In this document: one piece after another, positions 8,647 to 19,059 of the stretch
Layout of the letters: each line of letters opens with the position of its first letter
Numbering within the stretch: the stretch's first letter is position 1
Assembly (NCBI RefSeq): GCF_001456025.1
Contig: NZ_LMTZ01000013.1
Location: 65,647-129,646 of the forward strand
Origin: Mastigocoleus testarum BC008
GTDB lineage: Bacteria; Cyanobacteriota; Cyanobacteriia; Cyanobacteriales; Nostocaceae
Direction: 5' to 3'
Length of the DNA stretch: 64,000 nucleotides
Notes under the pieces: model-generated
The model's database searches: none
Told to the model about the DNA's origin: nothing
The model's input: only the letters and a program-made list of their open reading frames with translations
Program-made: the position numbers and the translations under genes

Positions 8647-9685
8647 TCGTTAATATAGATTAATCAGAGTTTTAGATTTTAAATCTGGGTAAAAATAATG
8701 ATAAAACTTTTACTCAGAAAATTACAATTGTGAAAGATTCGCTACAAGATAAAATAAATAGATAACAAGAAAAAAGAGATATATTTACTTTTCTATTGAC
8801 AATTAATTCTACCTCGATGGCTTTATATCAAATACAAAATACTATTTTATCAATAGCCAACAACTTATTTTTCGAGCGCAAACAATATTAAGCATAGCCT
8901 CATTGAGCTTTATTCGCTAGTTCTTCAGTACATTTAATAAGCTTCACAGAGCACAAAATTAGATTTCAGTTCCATATCGCGACCCTAAAATTAGTTTGTT
9001 ACCCTGCAACAAGCAACATTAACGATAGGAAGACTTAACTCTTTAATTTATTGGTACTCTGTGCCACAAAAGTTTTGAGACAAGTATAGCCATTAACTTT
9101 AGTCATTTATTGGATTGAGTACTTTTATGCTACTGCTTACTCCAATGATTTTTAAATCTTAATGATTGTTGAATTAGTAATACCTACGCTGTTAACTGAT
9201 TGGCAAAAGCATACTTGATTTTGCTTCTATTGGCTGCGAAATGCTCGTATTGAAGAGTCATATTGTCAGCCTTATAGCCAGTAATTTTCAAATAAGTATG
9301 TTTGATATCATTTTTGATTCGCAAGGGCTTAAGCGTAGATTCGTGGTTATAACTCCGCATTACGAAATAAAACTTCATCAAAAAAAATAAAATAATGACA
9401 TTTATTTTGTTCCTTTTCTAGTAGTATATTCGGTAATTATAAATATCTACCTAATTAACAGTTATTTGTATATCAGTAAATATATTTAAGACTAAATTTT
9501 ACTCAGTATTATTTACACATAAATTTTGATGATTTAACGTATCTAAAAAACTACTAAGCAAAGATAATTAAACTTTAATTTTGCTACTTTATTAGTGGTT
9601 GAAAATCTATACTTTGTTAACCTTACCTTTACTCTGACGCGGTATATTATAATCGCTCAGCAGCAAAATTAGTAACAACACCTCC
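8647..9685. other. Long intergenic region upstream of pstS
   Basis: About 1 kb of AT-rich DNA between divergent bioY and pstS. A 65-aa minus-strand frame at 9184-9381 shows no recognisable domain and no ribosome-binding site, so I do not call it. The last 80 bp hold the pstS promoter and a possible Pho box. Nothing else is recognised. Confidence 0.55.
9616..9634 (+). promoter_or_regulatory. Possible Pho box (SphR/PhoB site) before pstS
   Basis: Two 8-bp units spaced by 3 bp, GTTAACCT and CTTTACTC, resemble the cyanobacterial Pho-box pattern (repeats of PyTTAAPyPyT/A with 11-bp periodicity). A third unit is not convincing. The site is 52 bp upstream of the pstS start, and pst operons are classic phosphate-starvation targets. 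Confidence 0.4.
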
Positions 9686-10858
9686 ATGCTTTTTTCTAAC
9701 CCTGTAAATAATACTTCTAGAATTCTCAAGACTCTTTCTGTATTAGCACTAACAGTTTCTTTAGCAGCCTGTGGTGGGCAACAACCCGAAGGTGGTGAAA
9801 ACGCCGAAGGAACAACCGGTGATGCGACTAATACTACAGCCAGTGGCGACAAATTAGATTTAGGTGGAAAAGTTAATCTTAATGGAGCTGGCGCATCTTT
9901 TCCAGCACCTTTATATCAAACCTGGTTTAAAGGTTTAAACGAAAAAAATCCTGATTTACAAGTAACATACCAATCCGTTGGTAGTGGTGCTGGTGTAAGA
10001 CAATTTACCGCAGAAACCGTTGACTTTGGTGCGAGTGACGTCGCAATGAAGGATGAAGAAATTGCTAAGGTTTCTCAAGGCAGAGGCGTACTTTTACTAC
10101 CAATGACTGCTGGTAGTGTGGTACTTGCTTATAACTTACCTGGAGTAAATGAACTCAAATTATCCAGAGAAGTTTACACTGAAATTCTTCTAGGTAAAAT
10201 CAATAAGTGGAACGATCCTAAAATTGCTAAAGATAATGCAGGAGTAAATCTACCAGACAGAAATATTACGGTGATTCACCGTGCTGATGGTAGTGGTACT
10301 ACAGGAGTATTTACCAAGCATCTAAGTGCTATAAGCCCAGAGTGGAAAGAGAAAGTGGGTGCAGGTAAAACTGTAGAATGGCCTGTTGGAGTTGGTGGGA
10401 AAGGCAACGAAGGTGTAACTGCTCAGATCAAACAGACTGAGGGTTCAATTGGTTACATCGAGTATGGATACGCGAAAAATAATAATGTAACTTTTGCCGC
10501 TTTGCAAAACAAAGATGGAGAATTTGTTACACCAACAGATGAATCTGCATCTCAAACTTTATCTGCTGTAACTTTGCCAGAAAATCTCCGTGCTTTCATT
10601 GAAGATCCAGAAGGGAAAGAATCTTATCCTATTGTGACTTACAGTTGGATCTTGGCTTATAAGAAATATGACAATCCAGCTAAGGCTAAAGCCATGGAAG
10701 CAATGATTGAATATGGCTTAACTGAAGGTCAGAAGGTGAGCAAAGAATTGGGCTACGTTCCCTTACCAGAAAATGTCGTTCAGAAAGTTGCAGCAGCAGC
10801 TGATGCAATCAGTCCTGACTATAAAATTGCTGTAGGCGCTTCTCAAGCAAGTAAGTAG
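9686..10858 (+). CDS. pstS: Phosphate ABC transporter, periplasmic phosphate-binding lipoprotein
   Basis: This 390-aa solute-binding protein captures phosphate and delivers it to PstCA. It has a lipoprotein signal peptide ending in the lipobox LAAC (Cys29), then a Gly/Glu/Thr linker. The phosphate-binding fold shows GAGASFPAPLYQTWF, the phosphate-loop segment SVGSGAGVRQF, DFGASDV, HRADGSGTTGVFTKHL and GSIGYIEYGYA. The length is normal. It is first of the four-gene pst operon, with a 200-bp gap to pstC that may allow differential expression. No strong Shine-Dalgarno sequence precedes the ATG. Confidence 0.95.
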   Translation: MLFSNPVNNTSRILKTLSVLALTVSLAACGGQQPEGGENAEGTTGDATNTTASGDKLDLGGKVNLNGAGASFPAPLYQTWFKGLNEKNPDLQVTYQSVGSGAGVRQFTAETVDFGASDVAMKDEEIAKVSQGRGVLLLPMTAGSVVLAYNLPGVNELKLSREVYTEILLGKINKWNDPKIAKDNAGVNLPDRNITVIHRADGSGTTGVFTKHLSAISPEWKEKVGAGKTVEWPVGVGGKGNEGVTAQIKQTEGSIGYIEYGYAKNNNVTFAALQNKDGEFVTPTDESASQTLSAVTLPENLRAFIEDPEGKESYPIVTYSWILAYKKYDNPAKAKAMEAMIEYGLTEGQKVSKELGYVPLPENVVQKVAAAADAISPDYKIAVGASQASK

Positions 10859-11073
10859 TCTGTAAGTAAGTGGCATGGGCATCCTACGCTTTGCGTTAAG
10901 TCTAATTACAACGAAACGATGAATTGTGAATCGCGATCATTGATAACATTTATTAACAAATATAATTCACAATTAACTGCTGACTAAATACGTTTATGTG
11001 GTTCGCTCCCACATTTCTCTGTATTTAACCATAATTCAATATGGGTTAATATTTTTGATTGGTAAATATTTCC

Positions 11074-12036
11074 ATGACTACAAATCCCCAAGATGTTCGT
11101 TCGGCACTTCCTCACCGTTCGAAGTTGGATAAGTCACTTGATAAAGGTTTTGTTTCGTTAACACGGGTTTTTGCACTGGCTGTAGCAGCTGTATTGTTAA
11201 CAATTGCAGTTCAGGTTGCAGTTCAAGCTTTACCTGCAATTCAAGAGTTCGGGGCTAATTTTATTAGTCAAAGTTCTTGGAATCCTGTCAGAGAAAGCTA
11301 TGGAGCACTACCTGTAATTTACGGTACTTTGGTCAGTTCTTTTATTGGTCTCCTAATTGCTGTACCCATTGGCGTTGGGACTGCAATTCTATTGAGTGAA
11401 AATTTGCTTCCGGTCTCAATTAGAACAGTATTAGTCTTTTTAGTAGAATTACTAGCGGCAATTCCTAGTGTTGTATACGGTATTTGGGGAATTTTTGTAT
11501 TAATTCCTTTCCTAGGAGATCTTGCAGGAACCATCAATCAGTACTTTGGCTGGTTGCCGATTTTTGGTACTCCCAGTTCAGGAACCTTAGAAGGTCCCGG
11601 TATGTTACCAGCAGGGATAATTCTGGCAATTATGACTTTGCCAATTATCACTGCAATTTCTCGAGATGCTTTAATCTCCGTACCTCGTAATTTACGGGAA
11701 GCAGCAGTTGGTTTAGGTGCAACCCGTTGGGAAACAATTTTAAAAGTTTTGGTACCCGCAGCTTTTTCTGGTATTGTCAGCGCTGTAATGTTGGCACTAG
11801 GTAGAGCAATGGGCGAAACAATGGCTGTAACAATGATTATTGGTAATTCCAATAAAATCGAAGCTTCTTTGTTTGCTCCGGCTAACACAATTTCTTCTTT
11901 GTTAGCAAATCAATTTGCAGAAGCTGATGGTATTCAAATTGCAGCTTTAATGTATGCAGCTTTGATTTTGTTTTTCCTAACTTTAATAGTCAATGTTTTA
12001 GCTGAATTAGTAGTCCTACGGGTGAAGAAACTGTAA
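11074..12036 (+). CDS. pstC: Phosphate ABC transporter permease PstC
   Basis: An inner-membrane permease of about 320 aa with six predicted spans and the binding-protein-dependent transport signature (EAAVGLGATRWETILKVLVP) that contacts the PstB ATPase. The segment LVELLAAIPSVVYGIWGIFVL is characteristic of PstC. The frame could open at a TTG at 11059, but the ATG at 11074 gives the usual short N-terminus (MTTNPQDVRS) and is preferred. pstA follows 20 bp downstream, so the two are co-translated or closely coupled. Confidence 0.95.
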   Translation: MTTNPQDVRSALPHRSKLDKSLDKGFVSLTRVFALAVAAVLLTIAVQVAVQALPAIQEFGANFISQSSWNPVRESYGALPVIYGTLVSSFIGLLIAVPIGVGTAILLSENLLPVSIRTVLVFLVELLAAIPSVVYGIWGIFVLIPFLGDLAGTINQYFGWLPIFGTPSSGTLEGPGMLPAGIILAIMTLPIITAISRDALISVPRNLREAAVGLGATRWETILKVLVPAAFSGIVSAVMLALGRAMGETMAVTMIIGNSNKIEASLFAPANTISSLLANQFAEADGIQIAALMYAALILFFLTLIVNVLAELVVLRVKKL

Positions 12037-12056
12037 CATCAGAGGTATGTTCAATT

Positions 12057-12953
12057 ATGACTTCTAGCTTTTCCGAACAGCCTGAAGGACTCGCCAAAGG
12101 TAGTTTGAAACGTTCTTCAAGTTCTCCCCGAACCTTGTTCAATTCATTCATGAACGTTGTCGCATTTACATGCGGCTTATTAGCATTGTTGCCATTGTTA
12201 ATGGTACTTTCCTATGTACTCATTAAAGGATTTGGCAGTTTAAACTGGGGTGTTTTTACAGAACTACCACCTACTCCTCTCGAGCAAACTGGCGGAGGTT
12301 TTCGCAATGCTATTGTTGGAACACTCTTATTAGTGGGAATTGGTAGTGCAATTAGCGTCCCTTTTGGAGTTTTAGCAGCAATTTATCTTACAGAATTTAG
12401 TTCTGGGAAAATAGCTCGCTGGGTGCGCTTTGCGGCAAATGTTTTAAGTGGCGTACCATCAATTATAGCTGGTGTTTTTGCATATGGTATTTTGATCGCC
12501 ACGAGGATAGTTAATTTTTCACCCATTGCTGGTGGTGTTGCGTTGTCAATTTTGATGTTACCAATTATCGTCCGAACCACAGACGAAGCACTACAGTTAG
12601 TCTCTAACGATTTGCGACAAGCAGCCGTAGGTTTGGGATGTACTAAATTTCAAACGGTTGCACAGATAGTACTACCATCTGCTTTACCAGCTATTGTCAC
12701 TGGTACGACTTTAGCTGTTGCTCGTGCAGCAGGAGAAACTGCACCAGTAATTTTTACAGCTCAGTTTAATCAATTTGCATTTAGTGGTTTCGACCAACCG
12801 ATCGCCTCTTTAGCTGTATTGGTTTATAAATTCGCAACTTCTCCCTATCCCAACCAACAGTCACTTGCTTGGGCTGCTTCTCTGATTTTAGTGTTATTAG
12901 TTTTGCTAACCAGTATCATTGCTCGTTTAGCAACAGCACAGAAAAAGTATTAA
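12057..12953 (+). CDS. pstA: Phosphate ABC transporter permease PstA
   Basis: The second permease half, 298 aa. It has six hydrophobic spans, the PstA-type segment NVLSGVPSIIAGVFAYG and the ATPase-coupling loop RQAAVGLGCTKFQTVAQIVLPS. An AGAGGT ribosome-binding site lies about 10 nt before the ATG. It forms the channel with PstC and lies directly upstream of pstB. Confidence 0.95.
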   Translation: MTSSFSEQPEGLAKGSLKRSSSSPRTLFNSFMNVVAFTCGLLALLPLLMVLSYVLIKGFGSLNWGVFTELPPTPLEQTGGGFRNAIVGTLLLVGIGSAISVPFGVLAAIYLTEFSSGKIARWVRFAANVLSGVPSIIAGVFAYGILIATRIVNFSPIAGGVALSILMLPIIVRTTDEALQLVSNDLRQAAVGLGCTKFQTVAQIVLPSALPAIVTGTTLAVARAAGETAPVIFTAQFNQFAFSGFDQPIASLAVLVYKFATSPYPNQQSLAWAASLILVLLVLLTSIIARLATAQKKY

Positions 12954-13050
12954 GTAAACCGATTTGATATTCTAAGTTGCAAAATTTTTAATTGCAAGAT
13001 TCTCACTACTTAAGGACTCTCATTTACATTTGAATAATGGCATATTATCT

Positions 13051-13866
13051 ATGACTACCGACCTTCACAAAGCCGATAGCGCTGACACTAGTCTCGATAC
13101 TGTTTTACGAACAGAGGGAGTCAATGTTTATTATGGTAAGTTCTTGGCTTTAAAGGATATTTGGTTAGATATCCCCAAAAATCAAGTTACAGCTTTTATT
13201 GGACCTTCTGGATGTGGTAAGAGTACTTTACTCAGATGCTACAACCGCCTTAACGATTTGATTGAAATATTTAGAGCAGAAGGCAAAATATATTATTACG
13301 GTGAAAATTTGTATGCGCCTGAAATCGATCCTGTAGAGGTAAGACGTCGAATTGGAATGGTATTCCAAAAACCCAACCCTTTCCCTAAATCTATTTACGA
13401 TAATATTGCTTTTGGAGCCAAAATTAATGGTTACAAGGGGGACATGGATGAGTTAGTAGAACGTTCCTTAAGACAAGCTGCTTTATGGGATGAAGTCAAA
13501 GATAAGCTACGCCAAAGTGGTTTATCTATTTCTGGAGGACAGCAGCAACGTTTGTGTATTGCTCGTGCTGTTGCAACTCAACCCGATGTAATTTTAATGG
13601 ATGAGCCTTGCTCGGCGTTAGACCCAATATCCACTCTACAGGTAGAAGAATTAATCCATCAACTCAAGAAACAATATACTGTTGTAATTGTGACTCATAA
13701 CATGCAACAGGCTTCCCGGGTATCTGATATGACAGCTTTCTTTAACGTTAATACATCTGAAGGCGGTCGTACTGGATATCTTGTTGAATACGATCACACA
13801 GAGTCTATTTTCCAAAATCCCAAGCAACAAGCGACTCAAGAATATATCAGCGGTAGATTTGGTTAA
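13051..13866 (+). CDS. pstB: Phosphate ABC transporter ATP-binding protein
   Basis: The cytoplasmic ATPase of the phosphate importer, about 271 aa. Visible are Walker A (GPSGCGKST), the PstB-specific [19 protein letters not shown], the ABC signature ([16 protein letters not shown]), Walker B ([13 protein letters not shown]) and the H-loop (VIVTHNM). The frame opens at a TTG at 13030, but the ATG at 13051 gives the usual start. It ends the operon just before a terminator. No phoU follows, unlike in enterobacteria. Confidence 0.96.
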   Translation: MTTDLHKADSADTSLDTVLRTEGVNVYYGKFLALKDIWLDIPKNQVTAFIGPSGCGKSTLLRCYNRLNDLIEIFRAEGKIYYYGENLYAPEIDPVEVRRRIGMVFQKPNPFPKSIYDNIAFGAKINGYKGDMDELVERSLRQAALWDEVKDKLRQSGLSISGGQQQRLCIARAVATQPDVILMDEPCSALDPISTLQVEELIHQLKKQYTVVIVTHNMQQASRVSDMTAFFNVNTSEGGRTGYLVEYDHTESIFQNPKQQATQEYISGRFG

Positions 13867-13899
13867 AAAAAGTCCGAAAAATCAGTTAAAAAAAACTGT

Positions 13900-13932
13900 C
13901 TAGGGAATCATTTATCCCTAGTTTTTACTTTT
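13900..13932 (+). terminator. Terminator of the pst operon
   Basis: A perfect 7-bp stem CTAGGGA/TCCCTAG with an 8-nt loop is followed by TTTTTACTTTT. It begins 34 nt after the pstB stop codon. Confidence 0.85.
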
Positions 13933-14079
13933 GTAAGCAAATTATTCTAATTGATAAGATGTTTTAATTATTATTTATCAACGATAATATTTCTAAGACA
14001 TTAATTTAATTCTAGTTTTAATCTGTATTACAGACGTACAAGCATCATTCTACGACAGTAAAGCTTACAGACTAATAAA

Positions 14080-14150
14080 AGCGGGCGGCGGGAATCGAAC
14101 CCGCATCAATAGCTTGGAAGGCTATGGTTTTACCACTAAACTACGCCCGC
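14080..14150 (-). tRNA. trnG-TCC: tRNA-Gly (anticodon TCC)
   Basis: On the minus strand the 71-nt sequence folds as a cloverleaf. The acceptor is GCGGGCG/CGCCCGC, the anticodon arm ATAGC-CTTCCAA-GCTAT has anticodon TCC, and the T arm is GCGGG-TTCGATT-CCCGC. The discriminator base is U and CCA is not encoded. It lies about 40 nt downstream of the TonB-like gene on the same strand. Confidence 0.96.
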
Positions 14151-14190
14151 GTTTTTGACTTATACAGAATAACATGCCGATATGTAAAAA

Positions 14191-15474
14191 TCAAGGTTGA
14201 CGAGGCATGATTTTTACTTTTACCAAAATTTGACTTAACTCGGGAGATCTACCACCGCTTTCAGCTGGGACATATTCTCGATCTTGAAAAATTTTTTCTG
14301 CATATTCTTGGTATTCAGGTGGTTTTGCTAACAAACTGTTGAAACTACCATCTTGATTAATAAATATCACTGCTTCAAATTCAGTTGGCTCGAGAATATT
14401 TTCAGTCGATAACGACAGAGAATTTATACCTTTAAGGTCAAATTCTTTTCTCCTAGTTGTTATATCGGCGGCTTTATCTTGTATATCTTTTTTCAAAGCA
14501 GTGCGATCAATTTCCCAAGTTGCGACAAATCCTCCAATATTAGATTCAGGTAGAGGTTTTCCCCCATCCGTTGTAATATCTGACCCGGTATTTGGAAATG
14601 GATTTTTTAAGTCTTCCTGCTCTCCTGTACTTCCCTTTAAATCGTTATTAAGATCGTTTCCGGAAGGGTTATTGGCTTTTTTTGGGTCGGGTAGGTCTTC
14701 AGTTTCCGAACTACTGTTTTCGGTAGTTTTGTCACTGGAGATTTGATTCTTGCTGTCTTGCTCGGAAGTATCTGTTTGAGGGTCTGAAAATTCATTTTTT
14801 GGTTTTTGTTCAGCTATTTGCTGTTGACGCTCTTGTTGCGCAAGTTTTTGTTTTAGAAGCTCTTCCTGGCGTTTTTGTTCGGCGATTTTTTCCTGAAGCT
14901 TCTGTTGAGCAAGCTTTTCTTGCTCGATTTTTTGTTGTATAAGCTCTTCCTGGCGTTTTTGTTCAGCAATTTGTTCCTGAAGTTTTTGTTGAGCAAGCTT
15001 TTGTTGCAGAAGTTTTTCTTCAAGTTTCTGCTCAGCTATTTGCTGTTGAAGTTTTTGCTTAGCGAGTTCTTGCTGTCTAATAACACCAACTCCGCTGGAG
15101 TCTTGATTTTCTAAATCAGTTTTTGTTTTCTGTGATGGAGGTGCTGAATTTAATTTCTGAGATCTGCTTACTTGTGAAGATGGCTTTGAATTTATTTTTG
15201 TTTGTGATTCAGATTTAAGTTTAGGCTTTGGCTTTAAATTTAGTTTCACAGGAGATTTTTTCTCCGAAGAAATTCTTATTAGTTCAACTGGAACTACAGA
15301 GGAAGAACTTCCCGCCGCATCAGAACTAAACTTATATTGAGCTAGCAGCCAGAAAGCAAGTAAATGCAAAACAACAGAGCTAAAAAATAAGATTATCCAC
15401 AAACCTGGTGGATCTGCATACTTTTGTTGATTTTTAGTCAAAGTCGAGATTTTATCGCTAATAGACTGTGTCAT
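14191..15474 (-). CDS. TonB-like protein with one membrane anchor and long coiled coil
   Basis: The 427-aa protein has a cytoplasmic start, one membrane span at about residues 26-46 (LWIILFFSSVVLHLLAFWLL) and a Lys/Pro/Ser linker. A Gln/Lys/Glu-rich coiled coil (about 135-225) is built from repeats such as LQQQIAEQK and RQEELLKQKLAQ, followed by an acidic/Ser-rich spacer. The compact C-terminal domain (about 325-425; FEAVIFINQDGSFNSLL, ILVKVKI) fits TonB-type energy transducers, which bridge the periplasm to outer-membrane receptors. No exbB/exbD is adjacent. It could instead be a TolA-like protein. It sits 69 bp behind cyaC on the same strand and may be co-transcribed with it. Confidence 0.6.
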   Translation of the reverse strand: MTQSISDKISTLTKNQQKYADPPGLWIILFFSSVVLHLLAFWLLAQYKFSSDAAGSSSSVVPVELIRISSEKKSPVKLNLKPKPKLKSESQTKINSKPSSQVSRSQKLNSAPPSQKTKTDLENQDSSGVGVIRQQELAKQKLQQQIAEQKLEEKLLQQKLAQQKLQEQIAEQKRQEELIQQKIEQEKLAQQKLQEKIAEQKRQEELLKQKLAQQERQQQIAEQKPKNEFSDPQTDTSEQDSKNQISSDKTTENSSSETEDLPDPKKANNPSGNDLNNDLKGSTGEQEDLKNPFPNTGSDITTDGGKPLPESNIGGFVATWEIDRTALKKDIQDKAADITTRRKEFDLKGINSLSLSTENILEPTEFEAVIFINQDGSFNSLLAKPPEYQEYAEKIFQDREYVPAESGGRSPELSQILVKVKIMPRQP

Positions 15475-15543
15475 AAAAAACTACACTTCCGTCTACCGTC
15501 AGTGCTATTACTTATTTATAATAATTAATTTGCTTATCTTATA

Positions 15544-18500
15544 TTAGCGATTTGCCACAACTTCAGGGTTGATAATAAAAGTTAAAACCGTCTCATCAAC
15601 ACCTTTTAGACCTAAAGAGCTACCTTTTGTTATCTCTTCGTCCTTTAAATAGTCAGCGACAGCAGCAGAGACGAGTATCGTACCAGGTTTTGCTGCTTGT
15701 TGTAACCTTGCAGCAATATTTACGCTCGGACCAATCGCAGTATAATCTGCACGTTCTGAACTACCAAACATTCCCACAACAGCAGTCCCTTGATGAATAC
15801 CACAACGGAATTGCAAACCATTACGTCCATCTGTTTCAAATAAACCTTGCTCTGACCATTGTTGGTTTAATTCTGCAAGCGATCGCATCATTGCTCGACC
15901 CGTGTTAATAGCACGACGAACTTGTTCGTTTGGTGTGAGTTCTTCTGGTGCACCAAACAAAGCTAATATGGCATCTCCCATAAATTTGTCCACCGTACCA
16001 CCGTTATCGAACACAGCTTTGGTCATTGCTTCTAAATATTGATTGAGCAATTCTGCAACTCTTCGCGATCTAAGGGTGTTTGCTAGCTGTGTAAAACCTA
16101 CTATATCGCTAAATAAAACTGTAATGAGGCGGGGTTCTGGTCGCAGATCTAAAACTAAATCGCCTGTTGCAGCTCTGTTAACCAGTATGGGGGGTAGAAA
16201 ACGGTTCAGTACCGATTGGGTCAAATAAGTATTTAGCTCCACTACTCGCTGTTCGTTTTCTTTTAAAGCTAAAAGATTTCGTACCTCTGCTAATAATTCG
16301 CGATCGTTAAAGGGTTTTGCTAAATAAGCGTCTGCTCCCCTTTCTGCACCTTCTACCCGACTATCTTCATCAGCTTTTGCAGTCAGTAAAACAATTGGAA
16401 TACCCTTCAAATTCTCCTCGCTGCGAATCATTTGGATCATTTCCAACCCGGTAACAATCGGCATCATTAAATCGGTAACAATTAAGTTGGGTGTAATTGC
16501 TTTTGCTTGCTCAAAACCTTCGGAGCCATTACGTGCAGTTTTTACCCTATAGCCATTGTCACGTAGTATTTCAGAAACATAAGCTCGCAAATCTGGATTG
16601 TCATCAACAACCAAAATTAGTGGCGATGTTGGTAAAAGTGAAGAATTACTTTCATCTTCTATTCTTAACTGATTTTCTCTTTCTTGCTCTTGAGATTCCA
16701 ATAAATCTAAATCTGCTAATTCAACATTTGCACGGCTAGGATTTATTTCTGCTAAAGTCTGTTGTACTTGTTCGGGATTTAAGTGCTGATTACCAGGAAG
16801 CAATGAAACTGTAAATATGGTTCCGACCCGATATTCTGACTGAACAGTAACTCGACCTCCATGCACCTCCACTAATTCTTTAACCAACGCCAAGCCTAAA
16901 CCAGTTCCTTCATAGGAACGATTTTCTGAACCCTCTGCTTGACGGAAGCGCTCAAATAAATGAGCAATTTGTTCTTGCTTGATCCCTATTCCAGTATCTT
17001 GCACTTGCAGAATGCAATTGTTAGGGTTATGTCTAACTCTAATAGCGATAGTTCCACCTTCGGGAGTAAACTTCATCGCATTGGAAAGGAGATTGTAAAC
17101 GACCTTATCAAATTTTTCTATATCTAAGTATATATTGGGGCATGCCTCAAATTCTGTAACTAATTTCAGTCCCTTTCTCTCACAGTATGGACGAAATGAT
17201 TCAACAATTTGATGAACAAATTCTACTAAATCGCAAGGATGAAATTTTGGTTGCATCCTACCTGCATCCAAGCGTTGTAAATCTAATAATTGATTGACAA
17301 GCCTGAGCAGACGCCGCGAATTTCGTAAAGCAATTTTGCTTTGAGATGTTGATAAACCTTGTTGTGAAGTTACCGCTGACTCTAAAGGTCCTTGAATTAA
17401 AGTAATCGGAGTACGAAACTCATGGGAGATATTTTGAAAAAATTCAGTTTTTTGTTTATCTAATTCCAACAGACGTTCAGCCTGTTCCCGAGTTTTTTGA
17501 TAAAGACGTGACTGCTGTACTGCAATTGCAGCCTGTGCAGCGACCGTTTTTGCTAACTCAATTTCTGAAGGTAACCACTTACGGGTTTGATTGTACTCAT
17601 GTAGCGTAATACTGCCAATACTTTCACCATCTGCCAACAACGGTACAACCACTAGGGATTTTGCTGCTATTCCCTCACGTAACTCAAATACCTGTAATTG
17701 GTGTATCCATGCTTTGGTATCCCTAATTATTACTGGTTGTTGCGTTCTCAACATTTCCTGTAATATCGGATGACCTTCAATGGGTATTTGTAACTGCAGT
17801 AATTCCTTGGAATTAGAATTACGCCGTTCGTTTGTTTGATCGATAGGGTTGACAGAAGAGTTAGGAATCGGGTCCAAGCTTTGATAATAACCTACACATT
17901 CCGTAAACTCATCCGAATCAGTCCACAGAGAAAGCACACAAGCATTTACTTGTAATGCTTGCCCTAATTGCTCGGTAATAGCGGCAAAAATATCTTCGGG
18001 GTCCAAACTGGATCGAATAGCGCTTGTAATGGTGTTGGTTAACGCTTCTCTTTTGGCAAGAGCGTGGGCGCGTTCGTAAGCATAGGCTTGTGATAAGGCT
18101 AAAGCTGCCTGATCTGCGACCATATTTACTAAGTCAACTTCATCTTCTTCCCAAATCCGAGATTTTTGACATTGATGTAATGCCAACATTGCCATCAATT
18201 CTTGACGGCAAATGAGTGGCACTATCAAACTAGAGCGGATTCCAGAAACGTTAAATGCACGCATGCGCTCTTGTGACTGCGCAGTCTCTGCCTGTATTAC
18301 AGAATCTGCCGTAACATCTGGGATTGCCAATACTTCTCTAGTTTCCCATACAGTTTCTGCCAAACAAGAATCTGTCAACGAAGATGATGAACCTATTTCA
18401 TTACTGCTTGTTTCTAGCGATTGCAGTTCATTGCTATTCTGTTTGACTGCAAGAGAGGGATTTTGATAAATGAATTTTTCATCTGCTAACTCTCCATTCA

Positions 18501-19059
18501 AGAATGGTCGCAACAAACAAACATCTGCTTCTAGCATATCTCCTACACTATCAACAATTGTTTGCAAAATTTGTCGATAATCTAAGGTGCTGCGAATAGT
18601 TCCAGTTACGGTGTTGAGTAAATATTGTTGACGCAGGCTACGAGAGATTTCACGGGTACGAGCTTTAAGAACGTTATGGGTATCAAGAGCCTGGCGTACC
18701 ACCGCCTTTAATTCTTCAGCTTCCCATGGTTTAGTAACATATTTAAATACCTTACCAGAATTGATTGCTTCTACTAGATCTTCTACATCTGTATAACCGG
18801 TCAAAATGATCCGCATTATATCGGGATATTGAGTTGCTGTTAAGCTCAAAAACTCAGTACCGCTCATCATTGGCATCCGTTGATCGGAAATAATCACCGC
18901 AACGTCTTCTTCTTTTGCCAACAAATCAAGAGCATCTGGACCAGAATCTGCTCTCAACACCTTATATTCGCGATAGAACGTGCGGTAAAGCAGATCTAGG
19001 TTATCAGGTTCGTCATCAACGACCAAAATTTTCGACTTTTTGTTTACTTGGGAACTCAT
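15544..19059 (-). CDS. cyaC: Adenylate cyclase fused to a two-component phosphorelay (CyaC type)
   Basis: At 1171 aa, the protein matches the architecture and size of cyanobacterial CyaC (Anabaena, Spirulina). In order: an N-terminal receiver (phospho-acceptor Asp59 in IISDQRMP), two or three GAF-type sensory domains (about 150-520), a histidine kinase with His546 in NISHEFRTP and an ATPase domain (DTGIGI, GTGLGLALV), a second receiver (Asp863 in VTDLMMP), and a class III nucleotide cyclase. The cyclase metal ligands Asp985 (LFSDIVGFT) and Asp1029 (DKFMGDAI) are both present, so it should make cAMP. In the family, phosphotransfer between kinase and receivers controls cyclase output. The signal sensed here is unknown. 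The TonB-like gene follows. Confidence 0.9.
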   Translation of the reverse strand: MSSQVNKKSKILVVDDEPDNLDLLYRTFYREYKVLRADSGPDALDLLAKEEDVAVIISDQRMPMMSGTEFLSLTATQYPDIMRIILTGYTDVEDLVEAINSGKVFKYVTKPWEAEELKAVVRQALDTHNVLKARTREISRSLRQQYLLNTVTGTIRSTLDYRQILQTIVDSVGDMLEADVCLLRPFLNGELADEKFIYQNPSLAVKQNSNELQSLETSSNEIGSSSSLTDSCLAETVWETREVLAIPDVTADSVIQAETAQSQERMRAFNVSGIRSSLIVPLICRQELMAMLALHQCQKSRIWEEDEVDLVNMVADQAALALSQAYAYERAHALAKREALTNTITSAIRSSLDPEDIFAAITEQLGQALQVNACVLSLWTDSDEFTECVGYYQSLDPIPNSSVNPIDQTNERRNSNSKELLQLQIPIEGHPILQEMLRTQQPVIIRDTKAWIHQLQVFELREGIAAKSLVVVPLLADGESIGSITLHEYNQTRKWLPSEIELAKTVAAQAAIAVQQSRLYQKTREQAERLLELDKQKTEFFQNISHEFRTPITLIQGPLESAVTSQQGLSTSQSKIALRNSRRLLRLVNQLLDLQRLDAGRMQPKFHPCDLVEFVHQIVESFRPYCERKGLKLVTEFEACPNIYLDIEKFDKVVYNLLSNAMKFTPEGGTIAIRVRHNPNNCILQVQDTGIGIKQEQIAHLFERFRQAEGSENRSYEGTGLGLALVKELVEVHGGRVTVQSEYRVGTIFTVSLLPGNQHLNPEQVQQTLAEINPSRANVELADLDLLESQEQERENQLRIEDESNSSLLPTSPLILVVDDNPDLRAYVSEILRDNGYRVKTARNGSEGFEQAKAITPNLIVTDLMMPIVTGLEMIQMIRSEENLKGIPIVLLTAKADEDSRVEGAERGADAYLAKPFNDRELLAEVRNLLALKENEQRVVELNTYLTQSVLNRFLPPILVNRAATGDLVLDLRPEPRLITVLFSDIVGFTQLANTLRSRRVAELLNQYLEAMTKAVFDNGGTVDKFMGDAILALFGAPEELTPNEQVRRAINTGRAMMRSLAELNQQWSEQGLFETDGRNGLQFRCGIHQGTAVVGMFGSSERADYTAIGPSVNIAARLQQAAKPGTILVSAAVADYLKDEEITKGSSLGLKGVDETVLTFIINPEVVANR

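Noticed and set aside
9184..9381. 65-aa minus-strand frame in the bioY-pstS gap
   Set aside because: No recognisable domain, ribosome-binding site or neighbour context.
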